NCBI GenBank assembly: GCA_018667335.1 | Contig: JABIVD010000053.1 | Span: 24,157 to 88,156, forward strand | DNA length: 64,000 nucleotides | Direction of reading: 5' to 3' | Origin: Rhodospirillaceae bacterium | GTDB lineage: Bacteria > Pseudomonadota > Alphaproteobacteria > UBA6615 | Part shown: one piece after another, positions 1 to 8,522 of the stretch | Layout of the letters: each line of letters starts with the position of its first letter | Position numbering within the stretch: position 1 is the first letter of the stretch | Program-made: the position numbers and the translations under genes | Notes under the pieces: model-generated | The model's input: only the letters and a program-made list of their open reading frames with translations | The model's database searches: none | What the model was told of the DNA's origin: nothing

Positions 1-1
1 C

Positions 2-826
2 AACATCGTCAGCCTCGAGCATGTCAATCTGTTGGTACCGGACCAGGGCCTCGCGACGCTCTTCTACATCAGCGGTCTCGGCCTGACCCGCGATCCCTAC
101 CTGATGACCGGCACCGACATCATGTGGGTCAACGCCGGACGCAACCAGTTCCACCTGCCCACCCGCGGCACCCAGGTGCTGCGTGGGCACACGGCACTGG
201 TGATCAACGACTTCGAGCAGCTGCCGGGCCGTCTTGAGAATGTTCGCAAGGAGCTGAAAGGCACCAAGTTCGCCTTCAAACGCGAGCGTGGCCGCATCGA
301 TGCCACCTGCCCCTGGGGCAACCAGTATCGCTGCTACCCCGCCGGCAAACGGTTCGGGAAGATGAGCCACGGCATACCGTATGTTTGCTTCGATGTGCCC
401 GAGGGCGCGGCCGACCCCATCAAGCGGTTCTACGCCGAGATTTTCGACGCACCCGCACGTACCGGCACGTTCGATGGCGCACCCGCCGCATTTGTGTGCG
501 TCGGCCCGGATCAGGAATTGATCTTCCGTGAAAAAGCAGGGCGGCAGGCCACGTTCGACGGCCATCATATCCAGGTCTATCTCGGCGATTTTTCCGGGCC
601 CCACCGGCGCCTGCTCGAACGCGGCCTGATCACAGAGGAAAGCGATCAGCATCAGTATCGTTTCGAGATGATCGTCGATCCGGACAACGGCAAACCCGTG
701 TTCCAGATCGAGCACGAGGTGCGCAGCCTGCACCATCCGCTCTATGCCCGCCCCCTGGTCAATCGCAATCCCGGACAGCGAAACATGACCTACCTGGCCG
801 GTGCGGATACGCTTCGCGTCGGCTGA
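2..826 (+). CDS. VOC (glyoxalase/dioxygenase superfamily) protein, 5' end cut by window
   Basis: The reading frame is open to the left edge (the fragment begins NIVSLEHVNLLVPD), so the true start lies upstream and the TTG at 32 is internal. The visible ~274 residues look like two vicinal-oxygen-chelate modules: the first opens with LEHVNLLVPD, the second with GIPYVCFDVPEG followed by FYAEIFDAPA. Histidine and glutamate residues (EHVNL, HHIQVYL, QIEHEVRSL) could supply metal ligands. VOC proteins include glyoxalases, extradiol dioxygenases and isomerases; nothing here fixes the substrate. An HpaI-type aldolase gene follows 35 bp downstream in the same direction, so the two may be co-transcribed. 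Confidence 0.75.
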   Translation, partial: NIVSLEHVNLLVPDQGLATLFYISGLGLTRDPYLMTGTDIMWVNAGRNQFHLPTRGTQVLRGHTALVINDFEQLPGRLENVRKELKGTKFAFKRERGRIDATCPWGNQYRCYPAGKRFGKMSHGIPYVCFDVPEGAADPIKRFYAEIFDAPARTGTFDGAPAAFVCVGPDQELIFREKAGRQATFDGHHIQVYLGDFSGPHRRLLERGLITEESDQHQYRFEMIVDPDNGKPVFQIEHEVRSLHHPLYARPLVNRNPGQRNMTYLAGADTLRVG

Positions 827-861
827 ATAATTTACAGTGAACGTCTTGAAAGGATTCCATC

Positions 862-1647
862 ATGGTTGAGATACGCAATCCCGCCCGCGAACGTCTCGAA
901 GCGGGAGAAATCTCGGTCGGTATCGGCATCCGTCTCGCGCGCAGCGCCGACATCGCCAGCATGATGAAAACCGCCGGTATGGACTGGCTGTTCATCGATC
1001 TGGAACACGGACCCCTCACCCTCGACCAGACGGCGCAAATCTCCTGTGCCGCCCTGAGCGCCGGAATCTCGACACTGGTCCGCGTTCCACGCGGCGAGAT
1101 GGCGATGGCAACCCGCGCGTTGGATGGCGGCGCACTCGGCATCATCATGCCCCAGTGCGAAAGCGCTGATGAAGCGCGTGAGATTGTCGACCGGTTGCAC
1201 TACGCCCCCGAAGGCTCACGCGGTGTCGTCGGCGGCCTGCCCCAGTTCGGTTTCGCCAACCCCGACATGACGTCGGCGATGAAGGCGATGAACGACACCA
1301 TGCTGGTGATTATCATGCTGGAGACGCCCAATGCGATCGCGCAGGCTGATGAGATTGCCGCGGTCGAAGGGGTGGATGTCGTCCTCATCGGGACCAATGA
1401 TCTATCCGCAGCCTCCGGCATCCCGGGCCAGGTGGGCCACGAAAAAATTGAGGCGAACTACAAAACTGTCGCCGCGGCATGCGAGAAACACGGCAAATGG
1501 ATGGGCATGGGCGGCGTTCCGGCACCGGATCTCCAGGAGAAGTACATCTCTATGGGTGTGCGTTTCGTGCTGTCCGGTCAAGACATGAGCGTCCTGATCA
1601 ACGCCGCTGCAAACACTGTCGAGAGAGTCCGCAGTTACAAGGTCTGA
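862..1647 (+). CDS. HpcH/HpaI-family aldolase
   Basis: This 261-residue protein matches the HpcH/HpaI class II aldolase family, metal-dependent enzymes that cleave or form 2-keto-3-deoxy acids or related 2-oxo-acids. Family residues are in place: H49 in FIDLEHGPLT, R74 in VRVPRGE, and metal ligands E154 (IMLETPNA) and D180 (IGTNDLS). The length is normal for the family. The ATG start is preceded by a weak AAAGGA-type site. It follows the VOC gene and converges on the allophanate hydrolase gene, with 13 bp between the two stop codons. Substrate is unknown; 4-hydroxy-2-oxoheptanedioate or 2-keto-3-deoxy-sugar acid lyase activity is possible. Confidence 0.85.
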   Translation: MVEIRNPARERLEAGEISVGIGIRLARSADIASMMKTAGMDWLFIDLEHGPLTLDQTAQISCAALSAGISTLVRVPRGEMAMATRALDGGALGIIMPQCESADEAREIVDRLHYAPEGSRGVVGGLPQFGFANPDMTSAMKAMNDTMLVIIMLETPNAIAQADEIAAVEGVDVVLIGTNDLSAASGIPGQVGHEKIEANYKTVAAACEKHGKWMGMGGVPAPDLQEKYISMGVRFVLSGQDMSVLINAAANTVERVRSYKV

Positions 1648-1660
1648 CACCCGGCGCAGC

Positions 1661-3451
1661 TTAGGTCTTTGCAGCCAGATAGCCGCGCCAACTTCCCAGT
1701 TCGGAAATGTCCAGGGCGCCTTCGGCAGCGTAGGCCTCGCAGATGAAGCCCTTCACGAGGGACCCGTCTTCCAGTTCGACGGTGCCGATGCCCAGCGGCG
1801 CGGGAATCCCGGCCATGAAGCTCCCGAACTGCGCCTGCGGAATAGCCCAGATCTCGACATCGATGGCGACACCGTCCGTATCCGTGCGGATCATTCCAGG
1901 CCGCGGCGGCTCGAACGCCTCCAGCGCATAGAAGCGGTAGTTCGGTGCTGACCGGGTTGTGCGTACCAGAGTGGCCCTGCGTTCGGTCAGTTGATGGTTC
2001 AGCGGCAATCCCGACATATGCGCCCCGCAAGCGACGAGGAGCATCATGTCGTCGCCCAGTACCCCGGCATCCGGCGCAGCGTCAGGCACCGGCGCACGCG
2101 CGGCCCCCATGCCCGTGTCGGCCGCGCGATGCATCGCATCTGCCAACGGCAAGATCGCCCGATCACGGAAGGCGGGGGCGATGAGCGTGACGCCGAACGG
2201 CAAGCCATTGTCGAGGAACCCCGCCGGCACGGCAGTGCCGCATAAATCCAGCAAATTCATATAGTTGGTGTAGTAGCCAAGGTTCGAATTCAGCCGGATC
2301 GGATCGGCCTCGAGCTCGGCGATCGTATAGATGGTCCCCGCGGTCGGCGTCATCATGACGTCGATATCCTGCCAGACCGGCTCGACCTTCCGGCGCAGCG
2401 CCTGCATCCGGTACTCCGCCGCGAAGGCCTCCGCAGCGGTGGGCGTTGCCCCGCCGCCGACGATTTCACGCGTCACCGGGTGCACTTTGTCGGGATGCGC
2501 GTCGAAGAACTCCCGGATTCCAACGTAGCGCTCGGCCACCCACGGGCCTTCGTAGAGCAACCGAGCCGCCTCGAGGAACGGTGTCAGATCGACTTCAACG
2601 ACGCGTGCGCCGAGGCTCTCGGCCCGTGCAACGGCATCGCCGAACAGTTTCTCAGCCGCCGCATCTCCGAAGAACTCCAGGTTCTCCGCCTTCGGCACTC
2701 CCACGCGCGCGCCATCAGTCGGGATCGGCCCACCGGCCGAAATCGCCGCCTCGTCGCGTGAATAAGGATCGTCCGCATCGAATCCCGCGGCCACATCGAG
2801 CACCGTTTGTGCATCGGCCGCGCAATTGGCGAAGATCGAGATGCAATCGAGCGTCCGGCACGCCGGCACCACGCCGCGCGCACTCAGCAGCCCACGTGAT
2901 GGCTTGAGACCAACAATATTGTTGAACGCCGCAGGCACCCGGCCGGAACCGGCGGTATCGGTGCCAAGCGAAAAGCTCACAAGCCCCCGTGCCACGGATA
3001 CGGCCGATCCCGCGCTTGATCCGCCGGAAACATAGGCCGGATCGAATGCGTTGCTGCACGCGCCATAGGGCGATCGTGTGCCGACCAGACCGGCCGCGAA
3101 CTGATCCAGGTTTGTCTTTCCGATCAGGATCGCGCCCGCCGCAATCAGGCGGTCGACGACCGGGGAGGATATCTCGGGCGTGTAGGCAAATTCCGGGCAA
3201 CCGGCTGTCGTCGGCATGCCGGCCACATCGATATTGTCCTTTACGGCGAACGGAATCCCGAACAGCGGCAGCTCTTTGGGGTCGAATGTTGCAAGACGCT
3301 TCGCATCAGCCAGCACAGCTTCGTCGGACACCCGGGCAATCCAGATGTTGCCGTCATCGTTTTCCCGAAGGCGCGCGAGCGTTTCGCGGGCGACTTTATC
3401 CACGTCTCCCGGGGATTGAAGGTATCGATCACGAAGAGTGTCAAAGTTCAT
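1661..3451 (-). CDS. atzF: allophanate hydrolase
   Basis: A 596-residue protein with the two-domain layout of allophanate hydrolase, which converts allophanate to ammonia and CO2. The N-terminal amidase-signature domain carries the Ser-cisSer-Lys triad: K71 (FAVKDNIDVAG), S145 (SGGSSAGSA) and S169 (TDTAGSGR). The C-terminal part (roughly 470-596, starting near LLVACGAHMSG and ending ELGSWRGYLAAKT) is the small domain found only in allophanate hydrolases. I chose the ATG giving MNFDTLRDRY because homology begins there; the frame stays open about 250 bp further upstream without homology. It is divergent from a biuret-hydrolase-like gene, which would produce its substrate. No biotin-dependent urea carboxylase is visible nearby. 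Confidence 0.9.
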   Translation of the reverse strand: MNFDTLRDRYLQSPGDVDKVARETLARLRENDDGNIWIARVSDEAVLADAKRLATFDPKELPLFGIPFAVKDNIDVAGMPTTAGCPEFAYTPEISSPVVDRLIAAGAILIGKTNLDQFAAGLVGTRSPYGACSNAFDPAYVSGGSSAGSAVSVARGLVSFSLGTDTAGSGRVPAAFNNIVGLKPSRGLLSARGVVPACRTLDCISIFANCAADAQTVLDVAAGFDADDPYSRDEAAISAGGPIPTDGARVGVPKAENLEFFGDAAAEKLFGDAVARAESLGARVVEVDLTPFLEAARLLYEGPWVAERYVGIREFFDAHPDKVHPVTREIVGGGATPTAAEAFAAEYRMQALRRKVEPVWQDIDVMMTPTAGTIYTIAELEADPIRLNSNLGYYTNYMNLLDLCGTAVPAGFLDNGLPFGVTLIAPAFRDRAILPLADAMHRAADTGMGAARAPVPDAAPDAGVLGDDMMLLVACGAHMSGLPLNHQLTERRATLVRTTRSAPNYRFYALEAFEPPRPGMIRTDTDGVAIDVEIWAIPQAQFGSFMAGIPAPLGIGTVELEDGSLVKGFICEAYAAEGALDISELGSWRGYLAAKT

Positions 3452-3651
3452 ATTTATCAACCAGATAAAGACTGTTTCTAATTTCACACCCGAGCATGAC
3501 CATGTCGACCGAGGCACCCTGCCTATAAATTGGTCACAGCCCGGCCTTTCCAACGCGGAACGGTGCGGTGTAGCGTTTTCGTATAGACGGACGTCACGCG
3601 CGGAATTCCTGCATCCGTTATAGAGAAATCGCGCCGCCGTGGGGGAGCAAA

Positions 3652-4326
3652 TTGGAGAGCAAGAGCCACAATTTCGATGCTGAGCCCTACGCACTGGCAT
3701 TCGACCCGGCTGCGACGGCCTTGCTGATCATCGATATGCAGCGCGACTTCCTGGAACCCGGCGGCTTCGGAGAGATGCTGGGAAATGACGTGTCGTTGCT
3801 TCGCACCACCATCGAGCCCTGCACGCGCATCCTGAAGGCCGCACGCGACGCGGGCCTTACAGTTATTCATACGCGCGAAGGCCATCGTCCCGACCTGACG
3901 GATGCACCGCCTTCGAAACTGGCGCGGGGCGGTCTCGATGTCGGGATCGGCGATCCCGGTCCCATGGGACGCATTCTTGTCCGTGGCGAACCAGGTCATG
4001 ACATCATCCCGGAACTCGCACCGGCCGACGACGAGCCTGTCATCGACAAGCCCGGCAAAGGTGCATTCTACGAAACCGACCTGGATCTGATCCTCAAGAA
4101 CCGCGGAATATCGACGCTGATCGTCTGCGGGGTGACGACAGAGGTCTGCGTCCACACGACCGTTCGCCAGGCAAATGACCGCGGCTATGAATGCGTGGTG
4201 CTCGCCGATTGCGTGGGATCATATTTCCCGGAATTCCAGCGGGTCGGGCTTGAAATGATTAAGGCCCAGGGCGGAATTTTCGGATGGGTGAGTGATTCCG
4301 CGCGTGCCGTTCAGGCACTGGGCTAG
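3652..4326 (+). CDS. isochorismatase-family cysteine hydrolase, biuret hydrolase-like
   Basis: A 224-residue isochorismatase-like amidohydrolase. The Asp-Lys-Cys triad is D28 (IIDMQRDF), K133 (VIDKPGKGAF) and C166 (GVTTEVCVHTT). The spacing (105 and 33 residues) fits biuret hydrolase, which splits biuret to allophanate and ammonia. The start is a TTG after a GGGGGAG site. It is divergent from allophanate hydrolase and runs with a nucleobase-type permease 69 bp downstream. These facts make biuret or a related ureido compound the best guess. Other family members hydrolyse ureidoacrylate, N-carbamoylsarcosine or nicotinamide, so substrate specificity is inferred and not shown. Confidence 0.75.
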   Translation: MESKSHNFDAEPYALAFDPAATALLIIDMQRDFLEPGGFGEMLGNDVSLLRTTIEPCTRILKAARDAGLTVIHTREGHRPDLTDAPPSKLARGGLDVGIGDPGPMGRILVRGEPGHDIIPELAPADDEPVIDKPGKGAFYETDLDLILKNRGISTLIVCGVTTEVCVHTTVRQANDRGYECVVLADCVGSYFPEFQRVGLEMIKAQGGIFGWVSDSARAVQALG

Positions 4327-4395
4327 CGGGAAAAACAAGGATTACGGAGACAAGGGCGTTTCGAAACAGACACATTCAATAGGGGGAATAAGCGA

Positions 4396-5952
4396 ATGAG
4401 TACAACGAAAGTTTCATGGTGGGTTCCAGGCGACTGGAACGCGCTCTTTGGCCTCGGAACAAACGTCCTGGTCAATCTTCTGGTCCTCACGGTCCTACTG
4501 AAATTCGTCATCCAGTTACCTGACGAAGTCATCTTCGGCCGTATTCTTCCCGCCGTCGGACTGATGATCTTTCTCGGCAACATGTTCTACGCCTATCTGG
4601 CGCAGAAACTCGCCAAGAAGACCGGCCGCAACGATGTTGCCGCCCTGCCCTCGGGCCCGAGTGTGCCGCACATGTTTTTCGTCGTGCTGGCGATCATGTT
4701 GCCCATCAAAATCCAGACCGGTGATCCGTTGCTGGCCTGGCAGGCAGGCCTTGCATGGGTATTCATCGAAGGCATCGTGCTGTTCGCCGGCGCATTCGTC
4801 GCACCGCATGTCCGACGGCTGACACCACGCGCGGCCCTGCTGGGCACGCTGGCCGGAATTTCGATCACTTTCATCTCGATGCGACCGGCGATGGAAATTT
4901 TCGAGAGCCCGGTGATAGGTCTGGTTTCACTGGCCATCATCCTCGCCAGCTGGTTCGGCGGCGTCCGCTATCCCGGCAAAATTCCCGCTGGTCTGATCGC
5001 CATCGGCGTCGGCACGTTGCTGGCCTGGCTCAGCACCTGGTTCGATCTGGGGATTGGCCTGATGAGCGTCGACAGCGTGACCCAGTCGATCGGTGCCATC
5101 GGATTTGCATTGCCGGCCATCTCGTTCGGTCAGGTGTTTGACGGCCTCAATCAGTATTGGGCCTTCATCCTGGTGACCGCGATCCCGTTCGGCGTCTATG
5201 ACTTCATCGAAGCCATGGACAATGTCGAGAGCGCGGCCGTCGCGGGGGACGAATACAGCGAGAAGCAGGTCATCGGTGCCGAAGGCATCATCAGCCTGAT
5301 CGGAACGTTGTTCGGCAGCCCGTTTGCCAACGCCGTCTACATCGGACATCCCGGTTGGAAGGAGATGGGTGGCCGCATCGGTTACTCTGCCGTCACTGGC
5401 ATCTTCGTTCTCGTGGTGACATGGCTTGGAATTGTCGGGCTATTGCTCGCGGTGATCCCACAAGTCGCGATCATCCCGATCCTGCTCTATATCGGCATGC
5501 TCATCGGTGCGCAGGCGTTCCAGTCGACGCCTTCCAAACACGCGCCGGCGATCATCTTTGCGCTCATTCCAAACCTCGCGGCTTGGGGCAAGGTCCTGAT
5601 CGATGGCGCACTCGGGGCGGCCGGCACGAATGCCGGGGCGGTTGGATTGGACAAGTTGGCCAATCAGGGCGTTCTGTATCGAGGGCTCGAAGTCCTCGGC
5701 AGCGGTGCGATCCTCGTCGGGCTCATCTTCGGTGCCATGGCTGTCTTCATCATCGACCGCAACTATAAGCCTGCGGCTGCATTCGCACTGACGGCTGCCG
5801 TGTTGAGCTATTTCGGGTTCATCCACGGCCCCGCCGTGGGAATTGGTTCCGGGCTTGGCATATCGCCAACGATCACGATCGCATATCTGGCCGTTGCCGC
5901 GATCCTGTTCTGGTGCAACGGTCTCGAGAAGGCCGAGGCACCCGCCGACTAG
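4396..5952 (+). CDS. NCS2-like nucleobase/xanthine-uracil family permease
   Basis: A 518-residue, very hydrophobic protein with roughly 12 or more membrane segments. It contains NCS2-type features such as NDVAALPSGPSVPHMFF near residue 80 and a central acidic stretch (PFGVYDFIEAMDNVESA) resembling the substrate-binding helix of NCS2/AzgA carriers. It should import a purine, pyrimidine or other cyclic ureide or triazine-like compound with protons. Its ATG follows a strong GGGGGAATAA site. It sits between the biuret-hydrolase-like gene and the carbamoyltransferase genes, which suggests it brings in the substrate of this locus. A strong terminator-like hairpin directly follows it. Confidence 0.75.
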   Translation: MSTTKVSWWVPGDWNALFGLGTNVLVNLLVLTVLLKFVIQLPDEVIFGRILPAVGLMIFLGNMFYAYLAQKLAKKTGRNDVAALPSGPSVPHMFFVVLAIMLPIKIQTGDPLLAWQAGLAWVFIEGIVLFAGAFVAPHVRRLTPRAALLGTLAGISITFISMRPAMEIFESPVIGLVSLAIILASWFGGVRYPGKIPAGLIAIGVGTLLAWLSTWFDLGIGLMSVDSVTQSIGAIGFALPAISFGQVFDGLNQYWAFILVTAIPFGVYDFIEAMDNVESAAVAGDEYSEKQVIGAEGIISLIGTLFGSPFANAVYIGHPGWKEMGGRIGYSAVTGIFVLVVTWLGIVGLLLAVIPQVAIIPILLYIGMLIGAQAFQSTPSKHAPAIIFALIPNLAAWGKVLIDGALGAAGTNAGAVGLDKLANQGVLYRGLEVLGSGAILVGLIFGAMAVFIIDRNYKPAAAFALTAAVLSYFGFIHGPAVGIGSGLGISPTITIAYLAVAAILFWCNGLEKAEAPAD

Positions 5953-5968
5953 TAGGCAAACAAGTATC

Positions 5969-6006
5969 CGGCGGGCTGCCATTCGGTGGCCCGCCGTTTT
6001 GTTTTT
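5969..6006 (+). terminator. Rho-independent terminator after the permease gene
   Basis: A 12-bp stem (CGGCGGGCTGCC pairing with GGTGGCCCGCCG, two G-T wobbles) with an ATTC loop is followed by TTTTGTTTTT. It lies 17 bp after the permease stop codon and 37 bp before the allH start, so the downstream carbamoyltransferase genes are probably partly or fully insulated from the permease transcript. Confidence 0.85.
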
Positions 6007-6042
6007 CGGGCCCGTGTCGGGCATCGCAACGAGGAACTCCAC

Positions 6043-6999
6043 GTGCGTTTGACGGTGACCGACATACCCGAGCGTTTTCCCACCCACGTCGCGAACGGGC
6101 GCGCGATGAGCGTGCATTCACGTGTCATGAACATCGCACTGAATACGAACGCCGGGGCCGTTGTGACCATCGACGCGCGACGCGGCGCGCCGTTGTCGCC
6201 CGGCACAGCACGACTGAATGCGCCCGATGGGATGGATTTCTCCCGGCTTGTCCGGCCCGGCGCAGGCCTGGCGATGCGGGCAGGCATATTGCGCGTACAG
6301 GGCGCTGATCTGACATTCGATTTCCGCAACGCCGTATCCACAAAATGGTCCGACGGGCCGAGATGGCCAAGGATGGACCGGTCCACACTTGAAGCCGGTT
6401 GGATCGAGACATGGTTGCTGTTTGTCGATGCGGCCGAGACCTCGGGGTTTACCGCGGCATTGCTGGACGGTGCATTGTCTGGTGGTTTCGATCGCGCGCT
6501 TGCGCATCGGGTTCGGACTGCACTCCCTCGCCTCATGCGCGCCGCCGCCGACACCAATTTTCCAGACAGCTGGAGCAGCCTGCGCAGCCTGCTCGGAATC
6601 GGGCCGGGCCTCACCCCGTCAGGCGATGATTTCGCGACCGGTTTCTTCCTGGGCCTCGGGTTCAGCGCGCGGTCTCCTCGCCAACAGACATTCCTTCGCG
6701 ACCTGACCCGGGCCACGCTCGCGCAGGCACACGACAGCACCGATGTTTCGCGCGCGTGTTTCGAACATGCCGCGGCGGGCCGCTTCTCGACCCCCCTGAC
6801 AACGCTCGTCGAAGGCATTGCCACCCATGCCGACAATCTTCCCGCACGTCTTGCGGATGCCCTGGCGATGGGGCACAGCTCGGGACGCGACGCCGCATTC
6901 GGCACCTTGTGCGGGCTCGCCGTCACCGAACCGGAACTGCGTACGCGCGTCATCGACGCACTCGACATCACTTACCTGCATGAGAAACCGACCCGATGA
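6043..6999 (+). CDS. allH: DUF2877 protein, oxamate carbamoyltransferase subunit AllH-like
   Basis: A 318-residue DUF2877 protein related to E. coli YlbF/AllH. Conserved signatures are GIGPGLTPSGDD near residue 185 and ALAMGHSSGRDAAFG near residue 265. In E. coli, AllF, AllG and AllH together form the oxamate carbamoyltransferase that converts oxalurate and phosphate to oxamate and carbamoyl phosphate. I chose the GTG at 6043 because a GAGGA site lies 7 bp upstream; the frame is open further upstream only through the terminator. The stop overlaps the next gene by 4 bp (ATGA). The gene order H-F-G-K differs from the E. coli order F-G-H-K. Confidence 0.8.
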   Translation: MRLTVTDIPERFPTHVANGRAMSVHSRVMNIALNTNAGAVVTIDARRGAPLSPGTARLNAPDGMDFSRLVRPGAGLAMRAGILRVQGADLTFDFRNAVSTKWSDGPRWPRMDRSTLEAGWIETWLLFVDAAETSGFTAALLDGALSGGFDRALAHRVRTALPRLMRAAADTNFPDSWSSLRSLLGIGPGLTPSGDDFATGFFLGLGFSARSPRQQTFLRDLTRATLAQAHDSTDVSRACFEHAAAGRFSTPLTTLVEGIATHADNLPARLADALAMGHSSGRDAAFGTLCGLAVTEPELRTRVIDALDITYLHEKPTR

Positions 7000-8522
7000 A
7001 TATGGGAACACGCATCATTGCCGACATGTACAGGGACTCTGTGGCCCTGATGAAGATCTCGTCGGCCATCACCCTGCTCGAAGGCGTCAGCCAGGCCTCC
7101 TGCATCATGGCGACGCCGGCAAACCTCGATCTCCTGCGTGAGGCGGGGCTAATCACCGATGATCCCGGTGCACGCCCGAACGAGGTGCTGATCGCGGTGG
7201 AGGCAGAAACGGACAGCGCTCTGATTGCCGCCCTCGACGCCGCCGAGGCGACCCTGCGCGCCGATCCGGTGGTGGTGGAAAGCGGCGGCGTCGCCTCGGA
7301 ACCGCTGCGCAGTATCGAGATGGCGCTCGATGCCAACGTGGCGGCGAACTTCACCCTGATTGCCACGCCCGGGCCGTTTGCCGCGGCCGAGGCATTCAAG
7401 TCGGTGCAACTCGGGCTGAATGTCATGATGTTCAGCGACAACGTCTCGATCGAAGACGAAGTCGCGCTCAAGGCCCAGGCCGATCAGGCCGGGCTGATGG
7501 TCATGGGCCCCGATTGCGGCACCGCGATCATCGACGGCGCGCCGCTCGGGTTTGCCAATGTCGTACGCCGCGGAACGATAGGAATCGTCGCCGCCTCGGG
7601 CACCGGACTGCAGCAGGTCTCCTGCCTGATCGATGCGGCCGGGTCTGGCGTTTCCCAGGCCATCGGCACGGGCGGACGCGATCTCGACAGCCGGATCGGC
7701 GGCATCACTACAAAGCGGGCGATCACGACGCTCGGCGCCGATCCCGACACCGGCGTCATCGTGCTGATATCGAAGCCACCGGCACCTAACGTCGCAGCGT
7801 CGGTACTCGAACACGCCGTCGCGACCGGCAAACCCGTCGTCGCGTGTCTTCTCGGACATGTGCCCGACGGACCGGGCCTTCCCGGGGTTTCCTACGCACG
7901 CACCCTGGAGGAGGCCGCCCACATGGCCGTCACTGCGGCCGGTGGCACCATGGCCGCCACACCGGGCGGGCTCATCGATGGCCCCCTGCCCGGCCTGGAT
8001 GCCGACCGGCGCTACCTGCGGGCGCTCTATAGCGGCGGCACCTTCTGCTACGAGGCGCTCACCATGCTGGGCGAGACGCTCGATGGCGTGCACTCGAACA
8101 CCTCCAGTGCGAGCACCCAGACCCTCAACGATCCCTGGACAAGCGCGGCAAATACTGTGTTGGATCTCGGTGATGATCTCTTCACCCGCGGCCGCCCCCA
8201 TCCGATGATCGACCACCGATTGCGCAATGAACGGATCATCGCCGAGGGCCAGGATCCCAGCACCGGCGTGATCCTGTTCGACGTCGTCCTCGGTCATGGT
8301 TCCCACGAGGACCCCATGGCCGCCATGGCGCCGGCACTGTCCGATATCCCTGCGCATGACGCGGGCGGCCCGGTTCTTCTCGGGTTTGTCTGCGGCACCG
8401 AGGGCGACCCGCAGGGCCTGGCCCGCCAGCGTGCTGCAATGACAGACCTGGGTGTGCTCCTGGCCGAGAACAATGCCCAGGCCGTCCGCACGGCCGCAGC
8501 GATCCTGGGGGACGCACAATGA
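6996..8522 (+). CDS. allF: FdrA-family protein, oxamate carbamoyltransferase subunit AllF-like
   Basis: A 508-residue FdrA protein with a succinyl-CoA-synthetase-like fold. N-terminal residues 1-140 hold the FdrA-specific region (ALMKISSAITLLEGVSQASCI). A CoA-binding-like Rossmann region follows (residues ~165-330, with MVMGPDCGTAIIDG, GTIGIVAASGTG and GTGGRDLDSRIGG). The C-terminal part resembles the ligase-CoA domain (VILFDVVLGHGSHEDP). In E. coli this is one of three subunits of oxamate carbamoyltransferase. It overlaps allH and allG by 4 bp each, implying translational coupling and a fixed stoichiometry. Confidence 0.85.
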   Translation: MNMGTRIIADMYRDSVALMKISSAITLLEGVSQASCIMATPANLDLLREAGLITDDPGARPNEVLIAVEAETDSALIAALDAAEATLRADPVVVESGGVASEPLRSIEMALDANVAANFTLIATPGPFAAAEAFKSVQLGLNVMMFSDNVSIEDEVALKAQADQAGLMVMGPDCGTAIIDGAPLGFANVVRRGTIGIVAASGTGLQQVSCLIDAAGSGVSQAIGTGGRDLDSRIGGITTKRAITTLGADPDTGVIVLISKPPAPNVAASVLEHAVATGKPVVACLLGHVPDGPGLPGVSYARTLEEAAHMAVTAAGGTMAATPGGLIDGPLPGLDADRRYLRALYSGGTFCYEALTMLGETLDGVHSNTSSASTQTLNDPWTSAANTVLDLGDDLFTRGRPHPMIDHRLRNERIIAEGQDPSTGVILFDVVLGHGSHEDPMAAMAPALSDIPAHDAGGPVLLGFVCGTEGDPQGLARQRAAMTDLGVLLAENNAQAVRTAAAILGDAQ

